NCBI RefSeq assembly: GCF_963662255.1
Contig: NC_085067.1
Location: forward strand, 9,921,648-9,985,647
Direction: 5' to 3'
Length of the DNA: 64,000 nt
Source: Cinclus cinclus
Taxonomy: Eukaryota > Chordata > Aves > Passeriformes > Cinclidae
The notes below the pieces were generated by a model. The model saw only the letters and a program-made list of their open reading frames with translations. It was not told the DNA's origin and did not search any database. The number at the start of each line of letters is the position of its first letter. Within the stretch, counting starts at the first letter, position 1. Positions 27,006 through 38,194 of this stretch are shown piece after piece. A program made the translations under genes and the position numbers.

Positions 27006-27949
27006 AATCTCTAGATAAATATATCCAGGCACAGCCAGCCTGCTGGGTGTGAGGGTTATGGAATGAGATTGTAACCCATAAAGGGCCACCAGCTGATGAT
27101 GGGGACGTGTTGATCTCCCAAAACTGGGGTTGGACAGGCTGGCTGGGGTAGGGGTGTCTCACTGCTGCATTCCACAAGCCTTGTGCCAGGGAAACAGAGG
27201 GAGCACAGAGGTTTGGGGGAAGCAGCTTCTCCATACCATTCCTGGCAACACAGGCTTGGCTTGGGGACCTCCTCCCCTGGTGTCCTGGGGGGAGTGGGAT
27301 GGGGCACAGCCCAGATGGGAGCAGGAAGGATGGGAATGCTGGGAACATGGTTGTGCATGTTGTTTGTTCCCACAAAAGCAGTGATTTGGAGAGATAAAGT
27401 CTCTCAGAACTTTACAGGGCAAATTATTCTTTCTTTGCCTTTTGTGCTGTTTCTCAGATTGATTATTTAGCCCTTTGTTCTGGTACATTCTGAATTATTT
27501 CAGCCGCCCTGGTAATTGTGCTTTCCCCTTAACTGTGGAAGTTACTTTTCAAAGGAGAGAGGGGAGCAAAGATAAGGCAAAACTGCTAAATAGGAAAACT
27601 GTGGCTGATTAAGGCAGGGGGGTTGCTAATCACCTTAGAAATGAAGTTACCAGCTGAAAAGCCTGGAGTGGGTAGAATGAAAGTTAGGGAAGGGTTTTTC
27701 CCCATTTCCTTCTGTCACAATGCATGGAGAGATTCAAAGTTTCCCTTGCAGACACGTCCTGACACCATTAGATGTTGTCTCTTTGCATTAACTGCAGAGC
27801 TCGAGCTCGTCCGGGATAGATTTCAGTCTGGATAGGTAAAATTTTGCCAAGCTCTGAGCAAATAAAGGCAGGGCTTCATGGGAGCTGTCAGTGCTAGTCA
27901 TGGATGTCACACCATGCTCCAGCCAGGACCTGGGGTAGGCACTGTCCCC

Positions 27950-28165
27950 ACTGTTCTCTCACACCCTGTGCCACTGTCCCCACCTTCACAGACAGGAATT
28001 CCTTCCCCAGATCCCATCTAGCCCTGCCCTCTGTAATTTTTAAGCCATTCCCTGTGTCCTGTCCCTCCATTCCTTGACCCCTGTCCCTCTCCAGCTCTTC
28101 TTCAGGCACTGGGAGGAGCTTTAAGGTGTCTCCAGAGCCTTTTCCTCTCCAGGTGAGCACCCCCA
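27950..28165 (-). mobile_element. CR1 LINE fragment
   Basis: CACCCTGTGCCACTGTCCCC, GGAATTCCTTCCCCAGATCC, CATTCCCTGTGTCCTGTCCC and TTTTCCTCTCCAGGTGAGCA follow the CR1 order in reverse. The 3' end is missing. Confidence 0.8.
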
Positions 28166-28524
28166 GCTCTGCTAGAGCACTGGAAAAGCAATTTCCTTTG
28201 CAGCTGAGGCTTGGGGTGTGCTGGCACACCTGGAGCTTCTGCTGGGAGCTCCCCGTGCCCAGGGAACCACCTGGGCTTCCCCTGGGGCTCTGCTGCTCCA
28301 CAGCATCCCTGCTGAGCCCTGTCTCAGCCTGGGCTTGCCCTGGACAGGCTCAGAGGTCCCACCTGTGTCACAAATGCTCTCACACACCCACAGCACCCCT
28401 GGCTGTGCTTCCAAAGGGTGGCTGGACACCAGAGCTGGCTCATCCCATCACTAGAGCACAGCCTGTCACAAGGAGACCTCGTGACAACCAAAGTTTGCCT
28501 CCCACAGGGAAAGAGGAATTTGGA

Positions 28525-28832
28525 GAAGGCCTCTGAGTGCAACCATTCCCCAGCACTGCCAAGGCCACCACTAAGCCTGTCCCCAGGTGCCACATGCACA
28601 TGGTTTTTGAACATTTTCAAGGACACTGACTTCAGGGATGGTGATTACACCATTGCCCTGGGCAGCCTCTTCCAATAATTGACAACCCTTTCTGGGAAGA
28701 AATTTTCTCAATATCCACCCTAAGCCTCCCCTGGCACAAGCTGAAGCACTTCCTTCTTGTCTTGTCACTTGTCAGCTGGGAGAAGAGACTGACCCCCACC
28801 TGTCTAGAAACTCCTTTCAGGTAGAAAATAAG
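28525..28832 (-). mobile_element. CR1 LINE fragment of another subfamily, cut by an LTR
   Basis: CCCTTTCTGGGAAGAAATTT, CTAAGCCTCCCCTGGCACAA and AACTCCTTTCAGGTAG are typical CR1 words. The fragment stops at the target duplication of the LTR at 28837. Confidence 0.85.
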
Positions 28833-28836
28833 AAGG

Positions 28837-29486
28837 TGTCTTGCTTTGAAAGAAAGGTGTCTGCTAAGAAAGGCAGGAGCCTCTCTTTGAAAGGGAGAAT
28901 GTAAACCCCCTCCGTCCAAATTATTATAATCTTGAAGTTAAGGGGCTCTCAGGCAGAGATATGGGAATAGGAATAACAGTTCTCTACCAGGAAAAATTAA
29001 AATAGAAATACAAAAAACAAACCCAAAACACTGGCAGAGTCAGAATCCAACTTGACACCCTGCTGGTGAGGGTGTTGGCAGCAGTCCCATTAAATGGTGA
29101 CTGCAGTGATCCTGGAGTAACTGATGTGGTTCTGTTGAGGAACTGATCCTGTAGAAGGGTGCAGTTTTCCTCTGAATGCACAGTGATGATGTAGAAGGGT
29201 TTGGTTTTCCTCTGGAATTCAGTGGGAAAATGCTACTCTGATATTCCAAAGCTCAGATTTTATCCAGGTAGGAAATGCTTGGCTCCTCCCCCTGGGTGGA
29301 ACATCTCCCAATGGGATGATGGAATTTTATCAATCATGCACTGGGATTCAATGGCCCTTTAACAGGAGATATCTCCCTGGAGAGAGGATGAGTTGTGGAA
29401 AAGATAAAGAACACTGCCCCAGCTGGTTTAACAGCTGGTGATAGAATACACACTGCTGGTCACATCCTGTATTGCAACCTAAGACA
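28837..29486 (-). mobile_element. Solo LTR of a related endogenous retrovirus, 650 bp, with perfect 5-bp target duplication
   Basis: On the minus strand it begins TGTCTTAGGTTGCAATACAG and ends TTTCAAAGCAAGACA, giving TG...CA ends with a 6-bp terminal inverted repeat (TGTCTT/AAGACA). GAAGG is duplicated at 28832-28836 and 29487-29491. A TATA-like GATAAAAT sits at 29257-29264 on the minus strand. Roughly 29030-29486 aligns well with the 44346-44842 LTR, while 28840-28990 is different and longer, so the two are subfamilies of one LTR group. It inserted next to or within an older CR1 fragment (28525-28832). No internal viral genes are present. Confidence 0.87.
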
Positions 29487-30029
29487 GAAGGTCTCCCTGA
29501 GCCTCTTTCTCTCATGTGCCAAAGCTCCTGGAAAGCAGATTTAGCAGTGCAGTGTCAGCTGTGCTTGGACATTTCACTCCCCAAGACAAGTCACTGCTTT
29601 TCCATGCTCAATCCTTAGGACAGTCACATTTTCCTTGGGAAAGACTTACAAATGTATCCCCCAGCAGCTTTCTGCAAAACACATCAAAGATTTCCGGGTG
29701 ATGGATTTGTTTTCTGTTTGTTTCTCTGGGATTCCTTCACTAGAGTTTGGTGTTGAGTGGTTATTTATAAACTCCAGCATTTCCCATGGGTTTGATTGCT
29801 CCTGTGTGTGGATTGATGGAGGTGTTATTGACTCACCCTCATTTTCTGAGGGGAGTGGGTCTATTTTTAGTTCTGTATCGCTTCATGGGTAAGTAAGTGG
29901 CAATTTAATTGTTGTGTGGGAATGGGAATGTCAGAAAACAGAAAACTGGAGACTTGCTCATCATGTTTAACCTGCTGAGTTACTATACCCTGAGCCTCTG
30001 AGCATGGCTTTGTGTGAGAGGGACAGTTT

Positions 30030-30325
30030 CCAAGGGGTGGAGGGACAGGGCACAGGGAATGGCTTCCCACTGCCAGAGGGCAGGAATGGATGAGATATTG
30101 GGAAGAAATTGTTCCCTGGGAGGGTGGGCAGGGCTGGCACAGGGTGCCCAGAGCAGCTGTGGCTGCCCCTGGATCCCTGGCAGTGCCCAAGGCCAGGTTG
30201 GACACTGGGGCTTGGAGCAGCCTGGGACAGTGGAAGGTGTCCCTGCCCATGGCAGGAGTGGCACTGGATGGGCTTTAAGGTCCCTTCCAACCCAAACCAT
30301 TCTGGGGTTCTGTGATTCCATGAAA
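30030..30325 (+). mobile_element. CR1 LINE copy with intact 3' end
   Basis: AGGGACAGGGCACAGGGAAT through TTTAAGGTCCCTTCCAACCC and the terminal TTCTGTGATTCCATGA octamer pair. One of the least diverged copies. Confidence 0.94.
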
Positions 30326-32409
30326 AATCTAATAGGATTCCTTAGCAGGAAGGTTCTCTATGTTTTAAAATGCTTTGCTGGGATCAGTGGCTGCTCCGTT
30401 GGGACACAAAAGGTTCCCAAGGACCCTGCTGCCCTCCAGGCTGGGTGCCATGGGGTGAAGTCAGGGCTGGGACATCAGGGTAGGTGACTGCCCTTGTGCT
30501 GGGAGGGTTGGGATCACTGGCTGAATCCTGTGGGCACCAGGAGAAGGAATTCTGTGCCCTTGAGCCATGGTCAGGGCTGAGGCCTCACTCTGAGCTCATG
30601 GGGCAGGCACAGCTCCACAGCTGAGGGGGATTCACTTGGGTTGCAGCTCCCTATGCACCTCTTCACCTGCATTTTGGATGCAGAAGGGGGCAGAAATTCC
30701 TTGTGAGGCCGTGGGAACAAGCAACTCCTTCCTGGGACAGAGATTCCAGTGGGACTTGGCCATTCTCTGGGTCATTGCTCCTGTTGTTCCCATCAGAAAT
30801 ATTTATAAATACCTTATAAAATTAGGAGGTTTAAAAATGTTTAATGGCAGTTCAGGCTCTGTTTAGGAGGTAAATATATGGTCTTTCCTTGGATAATTCC
30901 TGGATTTAGTTTTTATTGATCTCTCTGGACCAGGCTGTGGATGTGCACCCAGGCACTGCCCAGCTCTCTGCCTCACCCAGGTTATTCCAGTGTGGGGACT
31001 TCCAGGTGGTTTGTACAGATATTCCCAAAATATAAGGAAGCTGCCATGAATAATTTAACTGAAGCACAGAAGAGTAACAGTGCAGTGGTGTGACTTGGGG
31101 CAGGCTGCTGGAAAATCTTGTTAATTATGTTTTTAGTAGTTTCAAAATAATTATTCTGATTTTAAATCAGGACAAAACCTAACAAATCCCCAAAAGTCCA
31201 AAACCAGGAAATGCTGGGGATCACTCTGGACTGGAAGATTTATTCATTGTAGTGGTTGAGCCCAGCAGCCTTGGGAGCACCTAAGGGCAGAGCTCATTCC
31301 TCTATTTCACCAAGATGTTTAGAAATTAAATAACTGAGCAGGCAAGAAACACGTATCCTGCCTTAGGAATATTCGTTTTAAAATATATCTGTTTTTCTTT
31401 GGGGTTGCTTAGTTCATCTCTGATTTGCTTTGCCTGTGGCCTGTTGCAAACCTTGAGTGGATCTTGTTGGCTTGTCTGGGGTGGGAGGAGGAGGGGAGGG
31501 ACAGGGAGGGACAGGGAGGTCCCTCTCTGGGACACCAGCTCTGAATTCCCTCTGGGAGCCAGAAATTGTCTTTAAAGTATTCTGCAAGGTCACATGACAG
31601 AGCAGGAGCACAGTGGGATTTTTCTGCATGGTTATGGAGCAGCTGCTACAACAACTCAGGTTTTTTGATGGGGGCTCCTGTTGTGCAGCCATCCAGGTGG
31701 GAACAGCATGAGGAGCAGGGATGACCCAAGGGAAGGTGTCCCCTCTCTTCTGTCCCTGGGCATGTGCTCCACACTGAAGGGGCCAAAGCCACCCCTGGGA
31801 GGTAACACCAGGCAGTGCTCCAGGCTGGGGACACCTGGTGTTGCTGGAAGAGGGAACTGAGCAGGGTCCATGAAAATTAGGGCCCACAGGTGGGAGGAAA
31901 GGTGGTGAGCCTAGAAGGGATCCCAGAAATGCTGGGAAAACAATAACTGTGCAAAATGGTAATGCAGAGCAGCCTGCTTAAGGTCTGCTTGGAATGTGGG
32001 TTTGGAAGGATTGCCCAGGGCCTGGAGTCCTGTCTGGAAGGTAAATAACTTCTTGCTGATGACAAAGAGGCAGGGAAGAAGCCAGGTATGGCAAGTCTTC
32101 CTGCAAATTCCCTGTGTGTGAGATTAAAAGAGGATCTTACAAGATTTTATTAACTTGTAAACTGTGATTTAAGGGAATTTGAAGCAGCACATGAAAGAAC
32201 AATAATGAACAAATGTTTTCAAGTGGGAGAAATCTGTCCCTGCCATATGTTTCACTGACTCATCCCTTCTGCAGGAGGGGATCTTGGAACTGTTGGAACT
32301 ATTCCAGTCATTAATGCTTTTTATTTATCAGGAAGTGCAGCACTGCATCCTCCACCACGTGAGAAAGAGACCTGATCCCTCTAAAGCTTTGGGCACAGGT
32401 TAATCCAAG

Positions 32410-32445
32410 AGGAGTTTGGGTTGGAAGGGATCCTGCAGATGCAGG
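32410..32445 (-). mobile_element. Possible CR1 3'-end remnant
   Basis: GAGTTTGGGTTGGAAGGGAT only. Too short to be certain. Confidence 0.35.
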
Positions 32446-33239
32446 GATGCAGGACTTCAGGTTGCTCTTTAAAATGCTGTTTATTGTATCCAAATGATGC
32501 AGCAATTCACGGGTCCTGGGTGACAAGAGCCCAGCCCACAGCCTTTTCAGCCACAGCTGTGTGCTGGCTGAAGCCAACTCTAGTTCTGGTTACAATGCAT
32601 TGTATACTTTCCATTGCAGAGCATCTTAAAACATGTGAACCAATTAATACTTTTACTATTACCTATAGCCTATCATAACTACTAACATTACTGTATTCAG
32701 GTTATTATTTTCTAATTACAAAAAGTTATTATGTTACAGTTTAAGCTGGAAGTTGTTTTTTACTTTTCTTACTGTGGAAGACGGAGATCTTTCTTTTTAC
32801 TTGCAACATGGCATTTTTGTTTGCCATTTTGTTTGTGAAATTTTTTTTGCTTAGTAAAAACATCTTTTGTTTGAAGTGGATTTATCCTTTGCTTTGAGTC
32901 ATAAAAACTCCTTCCAACTCACTTTACTCTTTGGCTTTTTAGCTATCCAGTAAGACTGGCTCAGCAATCCTTTTATATCAAAACTTGCTTTCATTTCTAT
33001 ATCTTCTTTCGATTCTACATTCAAAGATCTGTCTGTTATACATACATATTTGTGAGATCTTCCTGTCAAATCCTTATCCAGTTCCAACCCCACAGATGCT
33101 CCCTGTGTGTCTCAGTGCTGAGCAGAGGCCGTGGGGTTCTCGTGCCACTTGGAGAAGCGATGCTGGGATAACGTGGGATGCTCTGAACTCCCTCCCTCCT
33201 CTTGCTGCCCATGCTGAGGGAGCTGTGGCTGTGTTGCAG

Positions 33240-33425
33240 GTGTGGCTGTGTGGGGGCAGCATGGAGGTGCTGCCCTGCTCCAGGGTGGCCCACATCGAGC
33301 GCAAGAAGAAGCCCTACAACAACAACATCGGCTTCTACACCAAGCGCAACGCGCTGCGCGTGGCCGAGGTCTGGATGGACGACTACAAGTGGCACGTCTA
33401 CATCGCCTGGAACCTGCCCCTGGAG
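33240..33425 (+). CDS. GALNT17: GALNT17 coding exon (probably exon 7): end of catalytic domain
   Basis: This 62-residue exon begins VWLCGGSMEVLPCSRVAHI and ends NLPLE. It is the end of the Gal/GalNAc-transferase region of the glycosyltransferase family 27 catalytic domain. In this family the His of the SRVxH motif helps bind the manganese ion of the UDP-GalNAc site. The protein is a Golgi type II membrane enzyme that would transfer GalNAc to Ser/Thr to start mucin-type O-glycans; catalytic activity of the GALNT17 member is reported as weak. The exon follows a TGTTGCAG acceptor and is followed by a GTACAG donor, both phase 0. It is much more CpG-rich than the surrounding intron. The KKKPYNNNIGFYTKRNALRVAEVWMDDYK stretch (read in pieces) fits GALNT17 better than the close paralogues GALNT9, GALNT8 and GALNT18. 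Oddity: residue 51 is Trp (TGG at 33390-33392) in DDYKWHVYIAW, where I recall Ser in the human protein. The exon number is inferred from the 11-exon human gene. Confidence 0.95.
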
Positions 33426-35111
33426 GTACAGCCTGGCCCCGTGGTCACTTTGTGCTTCAAACCTGAATTATGGAGCAGTTAGTGTCCCTAAGCACAGCCT
33501 TAACCCCCCAGGTCTCAGCCCCAGCAGAGCTCCCTCGGCTTTGAGGGAGAGGCTCCAAAAGCTGCAGGCTTTGGGGGGATTCCTGCTCTTCCCACAGCCT
33601 TTTCTGTGTGGTTCTAAGAGTCATACCTGGACTGTGGTGTTTGTCTCCCCCCTGAGTGTTTTCCCAGTGTGAGGGGATGTCCTGACGCTGCTTTGCAGAT
33701 GGAGTCTGTCTGCAGACTCATTTGCTGGAAGATTACTGATGTCAGTCAGCACTGTTAGTGCCTCAGGTTTGTTCCTGTGTCTCATCCAGCCCAGCTCAGG
33801 TTCCCAGCTCATGGATACTACCAGAGCTCCCTAGGGATGTGTGGCTCAGAGATTGGGGCTGTTTGTTTTCCAGGTGCTGGAAAGTTTAAAGGTAAACGAT
33901 TGGAGGTTGGTGGCTCACAGACAGGGATCCCCTTCCTCTTAAACTTTCTCCTTGAAGAGCTTTGGTGCTTCCTTTGATTTCTGCCCAGAAATGCTCAGGT
34001 TTTCTTGGATCTGAAACATTGATTTTGATGTAAGTCCTGCCACATCACAGCTTGGTGAATCTTTGGAAAACCACGAGGTGCCACCAGCAGGTCCAGGTGA
34101 GCATGTGCAGGGACACATCCTGCACAGCCATCACTCCCTGCACTTCTGGGAAAGCCCCATGGGCTCCAGGAGGAATTTCTGCAGGTCCAAGGCTGCTGCT
34201 GGGGCTCTGCCCTCCCTGCAGGTTGTGTCTGATCTTGGAAGCCAAGAACATCTCCTGGTTCCTGGCTCCAAATGGTGCCTGGAGCAGCCCTGGCAGGATC
34301 CATGCCCCATTTCTGCCTCTGGCACTGCCACGGGAGGAGCAGGGACGTGGGCATGGGGAGACACTGATGTTCCTGGGTCATGGGCAGATGAAGGAGCACT
34401 GGGGGCTGCCCAGTTTCACTGTGACACTGGTGCCACAGGTGCCCAGCCCCCCTGGGTGCACTGATTTCCAGCCACCCCTTGGTGCTGAAAATGAACACAA
34501 AATATTTCTGCTTTGCCAAGGCTCAAAGAGCTGCTGAGTACTGGTGCTGCTGAGGGAGCATCCCCAGCTGATATCTGCTCCAGGCCTCTGGAAAAACAAG
34601 AAAACACAAAAATCTGAGCTGCTGCTGCATCTTTCTGAGGAAAGGTTATGTCTGGGGAGAGCTGCCTGCATTTGGAGCCACAGCAATCACAGCTTTGTGT
34701 TGAGTTAGGGAACAGCCTGGGAAGGGCCAGGAGCTGCAGGTTTGTGGTCCTGGGGGTGAGGGCATCCAGGGCCACGTGATACAAAAATACCGGGAAATAA
34801 AGGAATAGAATGGAAGGAAAAGCTGCTTTCCCAAGGAGCTGCAAGAGGCCTCTGGCTGTGACAGGCACCACTCCAGGGGCTAGGAGAGAGGGAATTTGGG
34901 AATCTTAAAAAGAGGCTTCAAGATCCAAATGCTCATGGGCAGGGATCAAAGTCCTGATCCTTGGGCTGATTCCTTTTTAGAGGTGAGGCACCATCCTCCT
35001 GCTCAGGAGCAGCTTTGGAGCATTGCAGAAAAGATTAAAATCCATCTTGTCGAGCTTGGAAAAGGCAGCAGCACATGGATCAGCACTGGGGGTGGGAACA
35101 GGCCTGGGTGA

Positions 35112-35219
35112 CCCAAAATCAACTTGAGATTTTTTTATGTAGGTCTTCCCAGTAGGGCTGGGTTCCCCAAAATCCATTTGAGTTTTTTTTATACAGGTCT
35201 TTTCCCAATCAAGTCAAGA
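35112..35219. repeat. Diverged 54-bp tandem duplication in a GALNT17 intron
   Basis: Two copies begin CCCAAAATC at 35112 and 35166 and both contain TTGAG, a T run, TAxAGGTCTT and CCCA. They differ at about one position in five. Confidence 0.7.
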
Positions 35220-36459
35220 TTTAATTTGAGGGAAGCCTTGTTGGATGGGGGAGGTCTTATGGATATTCAGTGGATTATTTTGTGATGCCAAGGCAGAGCC
35301 CTGCCCTGACCATCCCAGGTGCTGCCTGACTGCTCTGAGCCTCACCTCACCCACTCAGATCTCAGCCTATCCTGCCTGTCTCCACTGAATCATCTTTATT
35401 TTTACTTCTCAGCTACCAGGGGCACAGTGAAACGGGTGTCTCTTCTCAAGCAGAGTGAATAATTCATTAGGAGATCATTACAAGCGTTGTAATGGAAAAT
35501 TGCTTTCCCAGTTGTGTGTAATGATTGCTGGGAAAGACAAGAGCAGGAGCTCAACCAGAGTGGAAGCCCAGGCACATGCAGGAAAAAGGGGCTGCTGTGT
35601 GCCTGCCTTTGGCCTCCCTGCTGCATTAGCTGCCCAGCTTCCATGGTGGAATGAAGGGGGGCAGCTCTCCAGCCCTGCTCCCAGCTCCTGCTGGGTTATT
35701 GCTCAGGCCAGCTTTGTCTGCAGGAGCAGTGGGGTTCTGCCCTGTCTCCAGGGAGACCATTCCACCCTGGAATTGTCCAAATTGCCAAGAGATTTTGCTG
35801 AGGTTCAGCCTCAACTTTCTTCTCATGCAATTTTTATCCTTTATTTTCAGCTGTCTGCCTCTGCTATATTTGAATCTCAAACCCTTCTCTCTTTTCTTCA
35901 TTCTTTTTCCCGTTTATTTTACACCTTTTACCCCTCCCTTCCTCTGGGTTGTGTCTCAGTGGGGTCAGGGAAGGGTTTGGTGCTCAGTGCCCAGCCAGGG
36001 TTTGCATTTCCATCTTTTAAATCCTCATATCCACTTGCTGATAAACTCTCCTGGAAGTCCTGTGCCTCGGAACCCAAACAGCAGGAGAAATCTTTTAAAA
36101 ACACCTTGTTTAAAAATACAGATCAGTCTTTGTCAGATGGATCCAAACCCAGGGGAATTGGGATAAGACTCCCCACTGTTTCACTGCACTTCCCAACTTT
36201 CCTCCAAACCTTTTGCTATCCCTTTGGCTCCTCTTTTGTAAATCATTCCTGAGGACCAAAGCCTGCCCAGCATCAGCCCATAAAGGGGCCCTCAAAACCC
36301 AGCAGAGAAGTTGGTGTCCCCCTCTTGCCATGGCTCTGGAAGCCACATCTTCTTTCTGATCATTTCAATCCTGGACAAACATCCCAGAATTCCTGGAATT
36401 ACTCAACCACGGGCAGTTCCCAGGCAGTTTGGAAAGGATCTCAAAGCTCAGTGAAATAC

Positions 36460-36482
36460 TTTTTTTTTTTTTTTTTTTTTTT
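36460..36482. repeat. T homopolymer upstream of an exon
   Basis: About 23 T in a row, ending 38 bases before the AG of the exon at 36522. It is distinct from the normal TTGTTTTTCAG polypyrimidine tract. Confidence 0.95.
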
Positions 36483-36521
36483 GGAAATGTGACCACAGTG
36501 ATGTCCTGTGTTGTTTTTCAG

Positions 36522-36659
36522 AATCCAGGGATTGATATTGGGGATGTTTCTGAGAGGAAAGCCTTGAGGAAGAGCCTGAAGTGTAAAAATTTCCAGTGGT
36601 ACCTGGACCATGTTTATCCAGAAATGAGGAGATACAATAACACCATTGCTTATGGAGAG
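36522..36659 (+). CDS. GALNT17: GALNT17 coding exon (probably exon 8): linker between catalytic and lectin domains
   Basis: This 46-residue exon starts [20 protein letters not shown] and ends YNNTIAYGE. In GALNT enzymes this segment closes the catalytic domain (the conserved [15 protein letters not shown] helix) and leads into the lectin domain. Borders are TTTTTCAG before and GTAATT after, both phase 0. A T run of about 23 bases lies 40 bases upstream of the acceptor. The sequence N-N-T forms a possible N-glycosylation site. The [13 protein letters not shown] and [15 protein letters not shown] segments match GALNT17 as I remember it, with Lys for Arg in SERKAL and Ile for Val after YNNT. Assignment to the same gene as the flanking exons rests on order, strand, phase and continuous homology. 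Confidence 0.95.
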
Positions 36660-37764
36660 GTAATTTAGTCCCTTAAGCCAGCCTGCTAATATTTACAGTC
36701 CCTGATGAGAAATAGCCTCAAAGGAGAGGAGTCTGAATCACATCTGAATCACTGGCTTTTTCTGTGTAATTATCTAAATTTGTATAAATCTGCTCCCAGT
36801 TTCTTCTGAAAACTAGTTTGGGGATTTGTTGCTGTTCTTGAAGACTGTACAAAGTAAAAGATGTTAATACATCATTTAATGAATTGACAGAAGTTATCCA
36901 TATTTCCCATTGATTCCATGGATTAAGCAGCTGTATTTGTATTTTTAATACACAGGCATCTTCTAAAACCCTGTGACTTAAACTCAGCCTAATTCCTGAC
37001 AAGGTCTCAGGAGGATTCAGTGCCTTGTCACAACAGCTTAAGGACAATATAAAATAAGGGGACTTAATTCAATCTCTTCTGGCTTTGAAACCATTCTGGG
37101 AATATAGGAAGAGTCATTTATGGGAACTAATAACAAATACTCTGCTGCAATGGAATTGATGGAGTTGTGGCACTTGGAGTAGGCTCCTTGAAACCTGGGC
37201 ACCCCAGATGGGTTATTCATTTTAGGAAAGGTTTGTTATCAAAGTTACTTAAGACCTTCAAGCTAAAATCTCTCAAAAATTTCTATTTCCATAGAAAATG
37301 AAATTTCAGAATGGTTTGGGTTGGAAAAAAAGCCCAGCTGGAAAAAGGATGTGATGACTCCAAGGTGATCCTTGGAGTTTGAGTTGGGCTTTTTTTCACT
37401 TCGAGCTTTCACTGAAATCTGAGGGGTTCTGCATTAATTTCAGGCTTCTGGCAGCCTAAACTTGGGTTTGTCCCCACCACCCATGACCAGACACAGCCAG
37501 CTGTGTCCAGGGACACTGCTCCTTGGAATGGGGATTATTATACAAAACCAATCATCAGTAGCCCTGGAAAAGAAAGGTTTAGTGCTGTGTAAGTTTTCTT
37601 TGCCTGATTATTCCTGGTGTTACAGCAGTGAGAGGTAGAGAGGGCAGAGAGGAAACTGAGCATCAGTTTCGTGCTTATCTCTTAAGAGAGGGCCTTAACT
37701 CTGCCCTTTTTCTGCCATAATTCTGCCCTTTTGTCCCTTAACTCTGCCCATTTTTCCCTCCCAG
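36660..37764 (+). other. GALNT17 intron (probably 8), 1.1 kb
   Basis: The intron runs from GTAATT to CCTCCCAG. It is mostly unique AT-rich sequence. A fragment of about 30 bases at 37305-37335 resembles the 3' end of a minus-strand CR1 copy (CAGAATGGTTTGGGTTGGAA) but is too short to be sure. Confidence 0.85.
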
Positions 37765-37860
37765 CTGCGGAACAACAAGGCCAAGGATGTGTGCCTGGAC
37801 CAGGGCCCGCAGGAGAACCACACAGCAATTCTGTACCCGTGCCATGGCTGGGGCCCACAG
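37765..37860 (+). CDS. GALNT17: GALNT17 coding exon (probably exon 9): first (alpha) lectin repeat
   Basis: This short 32-residue exon begins LRNNKAKDVCLDQGP and ends CHGWGPQ. It opens the ricin B-type beta-trefoil lectin domain that lets GALNT enzymes bind GalNAc already present on a glycopeptide. The CLD motif of the alpha repeat is intact; in the family its Asp contacts the sugar. The partner cysteine is in YPCHGW. N-H-T is a possible N-glycosylation sequon. The exon is bounded by TTCCCTCCCAG and GTGAGC, phase 0 at both ends. The following intron (37861-45074) is 7.2 kb and carries most of the mobile elements in this half of the gene. Confidence 0.95.
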
Positions 37861-38029
37861 GTGAGCTGGCACTGCCACAGCCAGGTGCCACCCCAGGGGA
37901 CAGCCTGGGGCTGTGCAACCTGGCTGTGGCCTTCACTCTCCAGTGTTAAAAACACCTCGGGTGTTTCCCCAGCTGCTACTCCAGTGTTTTCTGGATTCCC
38001 ATAATCCTGCCAGAGTTGCAAGGAAAAGC

Positions 38030-38145
38030 CTTGAAAAAAAAATGGAAATCTTTGTAAATTGAAAATGTTGAAAAGTTGGAATTTTTGCAATTCAAAGCAA
38101 AAAAAAATAAAAAAAATTGTAATTTGAAATAAAATTTTCCAGACA
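38030..38145. repeat. A-rich low-complexity tract
   Basis: A runs of 7-10 bases separated by TTGTAAATTGAAAATG-like sequence. No retroposon body precedes it. Confidence 0.7.
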
Positions 38146-38194
38146 AAGCTAAGTAACAATAATCGTGGACACAATCTGAGCATTTCCTTCCCCA

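Larger units (their letters stand above)
1..33239 (+). other. Large upstream intron of GALNT17 (probably intron 6), no exon recognised
   Basis: I looked for the preceding GALNT17 exon, which should carry a DPGMDVYGGEN-like motif ending just before VWLCGG, and did not see it or any other GALNT exon. The stretch therefore reads as one intron that continues beyond the left edge. Its repeats are listed separately. Between them, 1-868, 1053-2144, 2500-5060, 7120-9416, 10722-13040, 16300-18300, 20105-23895, 24350-27950 and 30330-33239 hold AT-rich, non-repetitive DNA with only short chance reading frames and no recognised gene. Confidence 0.75.
33426..36521 (+). other. GALNT17 intron (probably 7), 3.1 kb
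   Basis: The intron runs from GTACAG to TTTTTCAG. It is unique sequence apart from a diverged 54-bp tandem duplication at 35112-35219 and a T run at 36460-36482. A 265-codon open frame at 35455-36252 shows no domain, has an antisense frame over it and looks like chance. Confidence 0.85.

Noticed and set aside
33202..33672. Alternative-frame 156-codon frame over the GALNT17 exon
   Set aside because: Shadow of the real exon: an Arg/Trp/Ser-rich frame caused by CpG-rich codons.
35455..36252. 265-codon open frame in a GALNT17 intron
   Set aside because: No recognisable domain, biased composition, overlaps an antisense frame, and lies between two well-defined coding exons of the same strand.
37305..37335. 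CR1-like 30-base remnant
   Set aside because: Too short to separate from chance in a genome rich in this motif.
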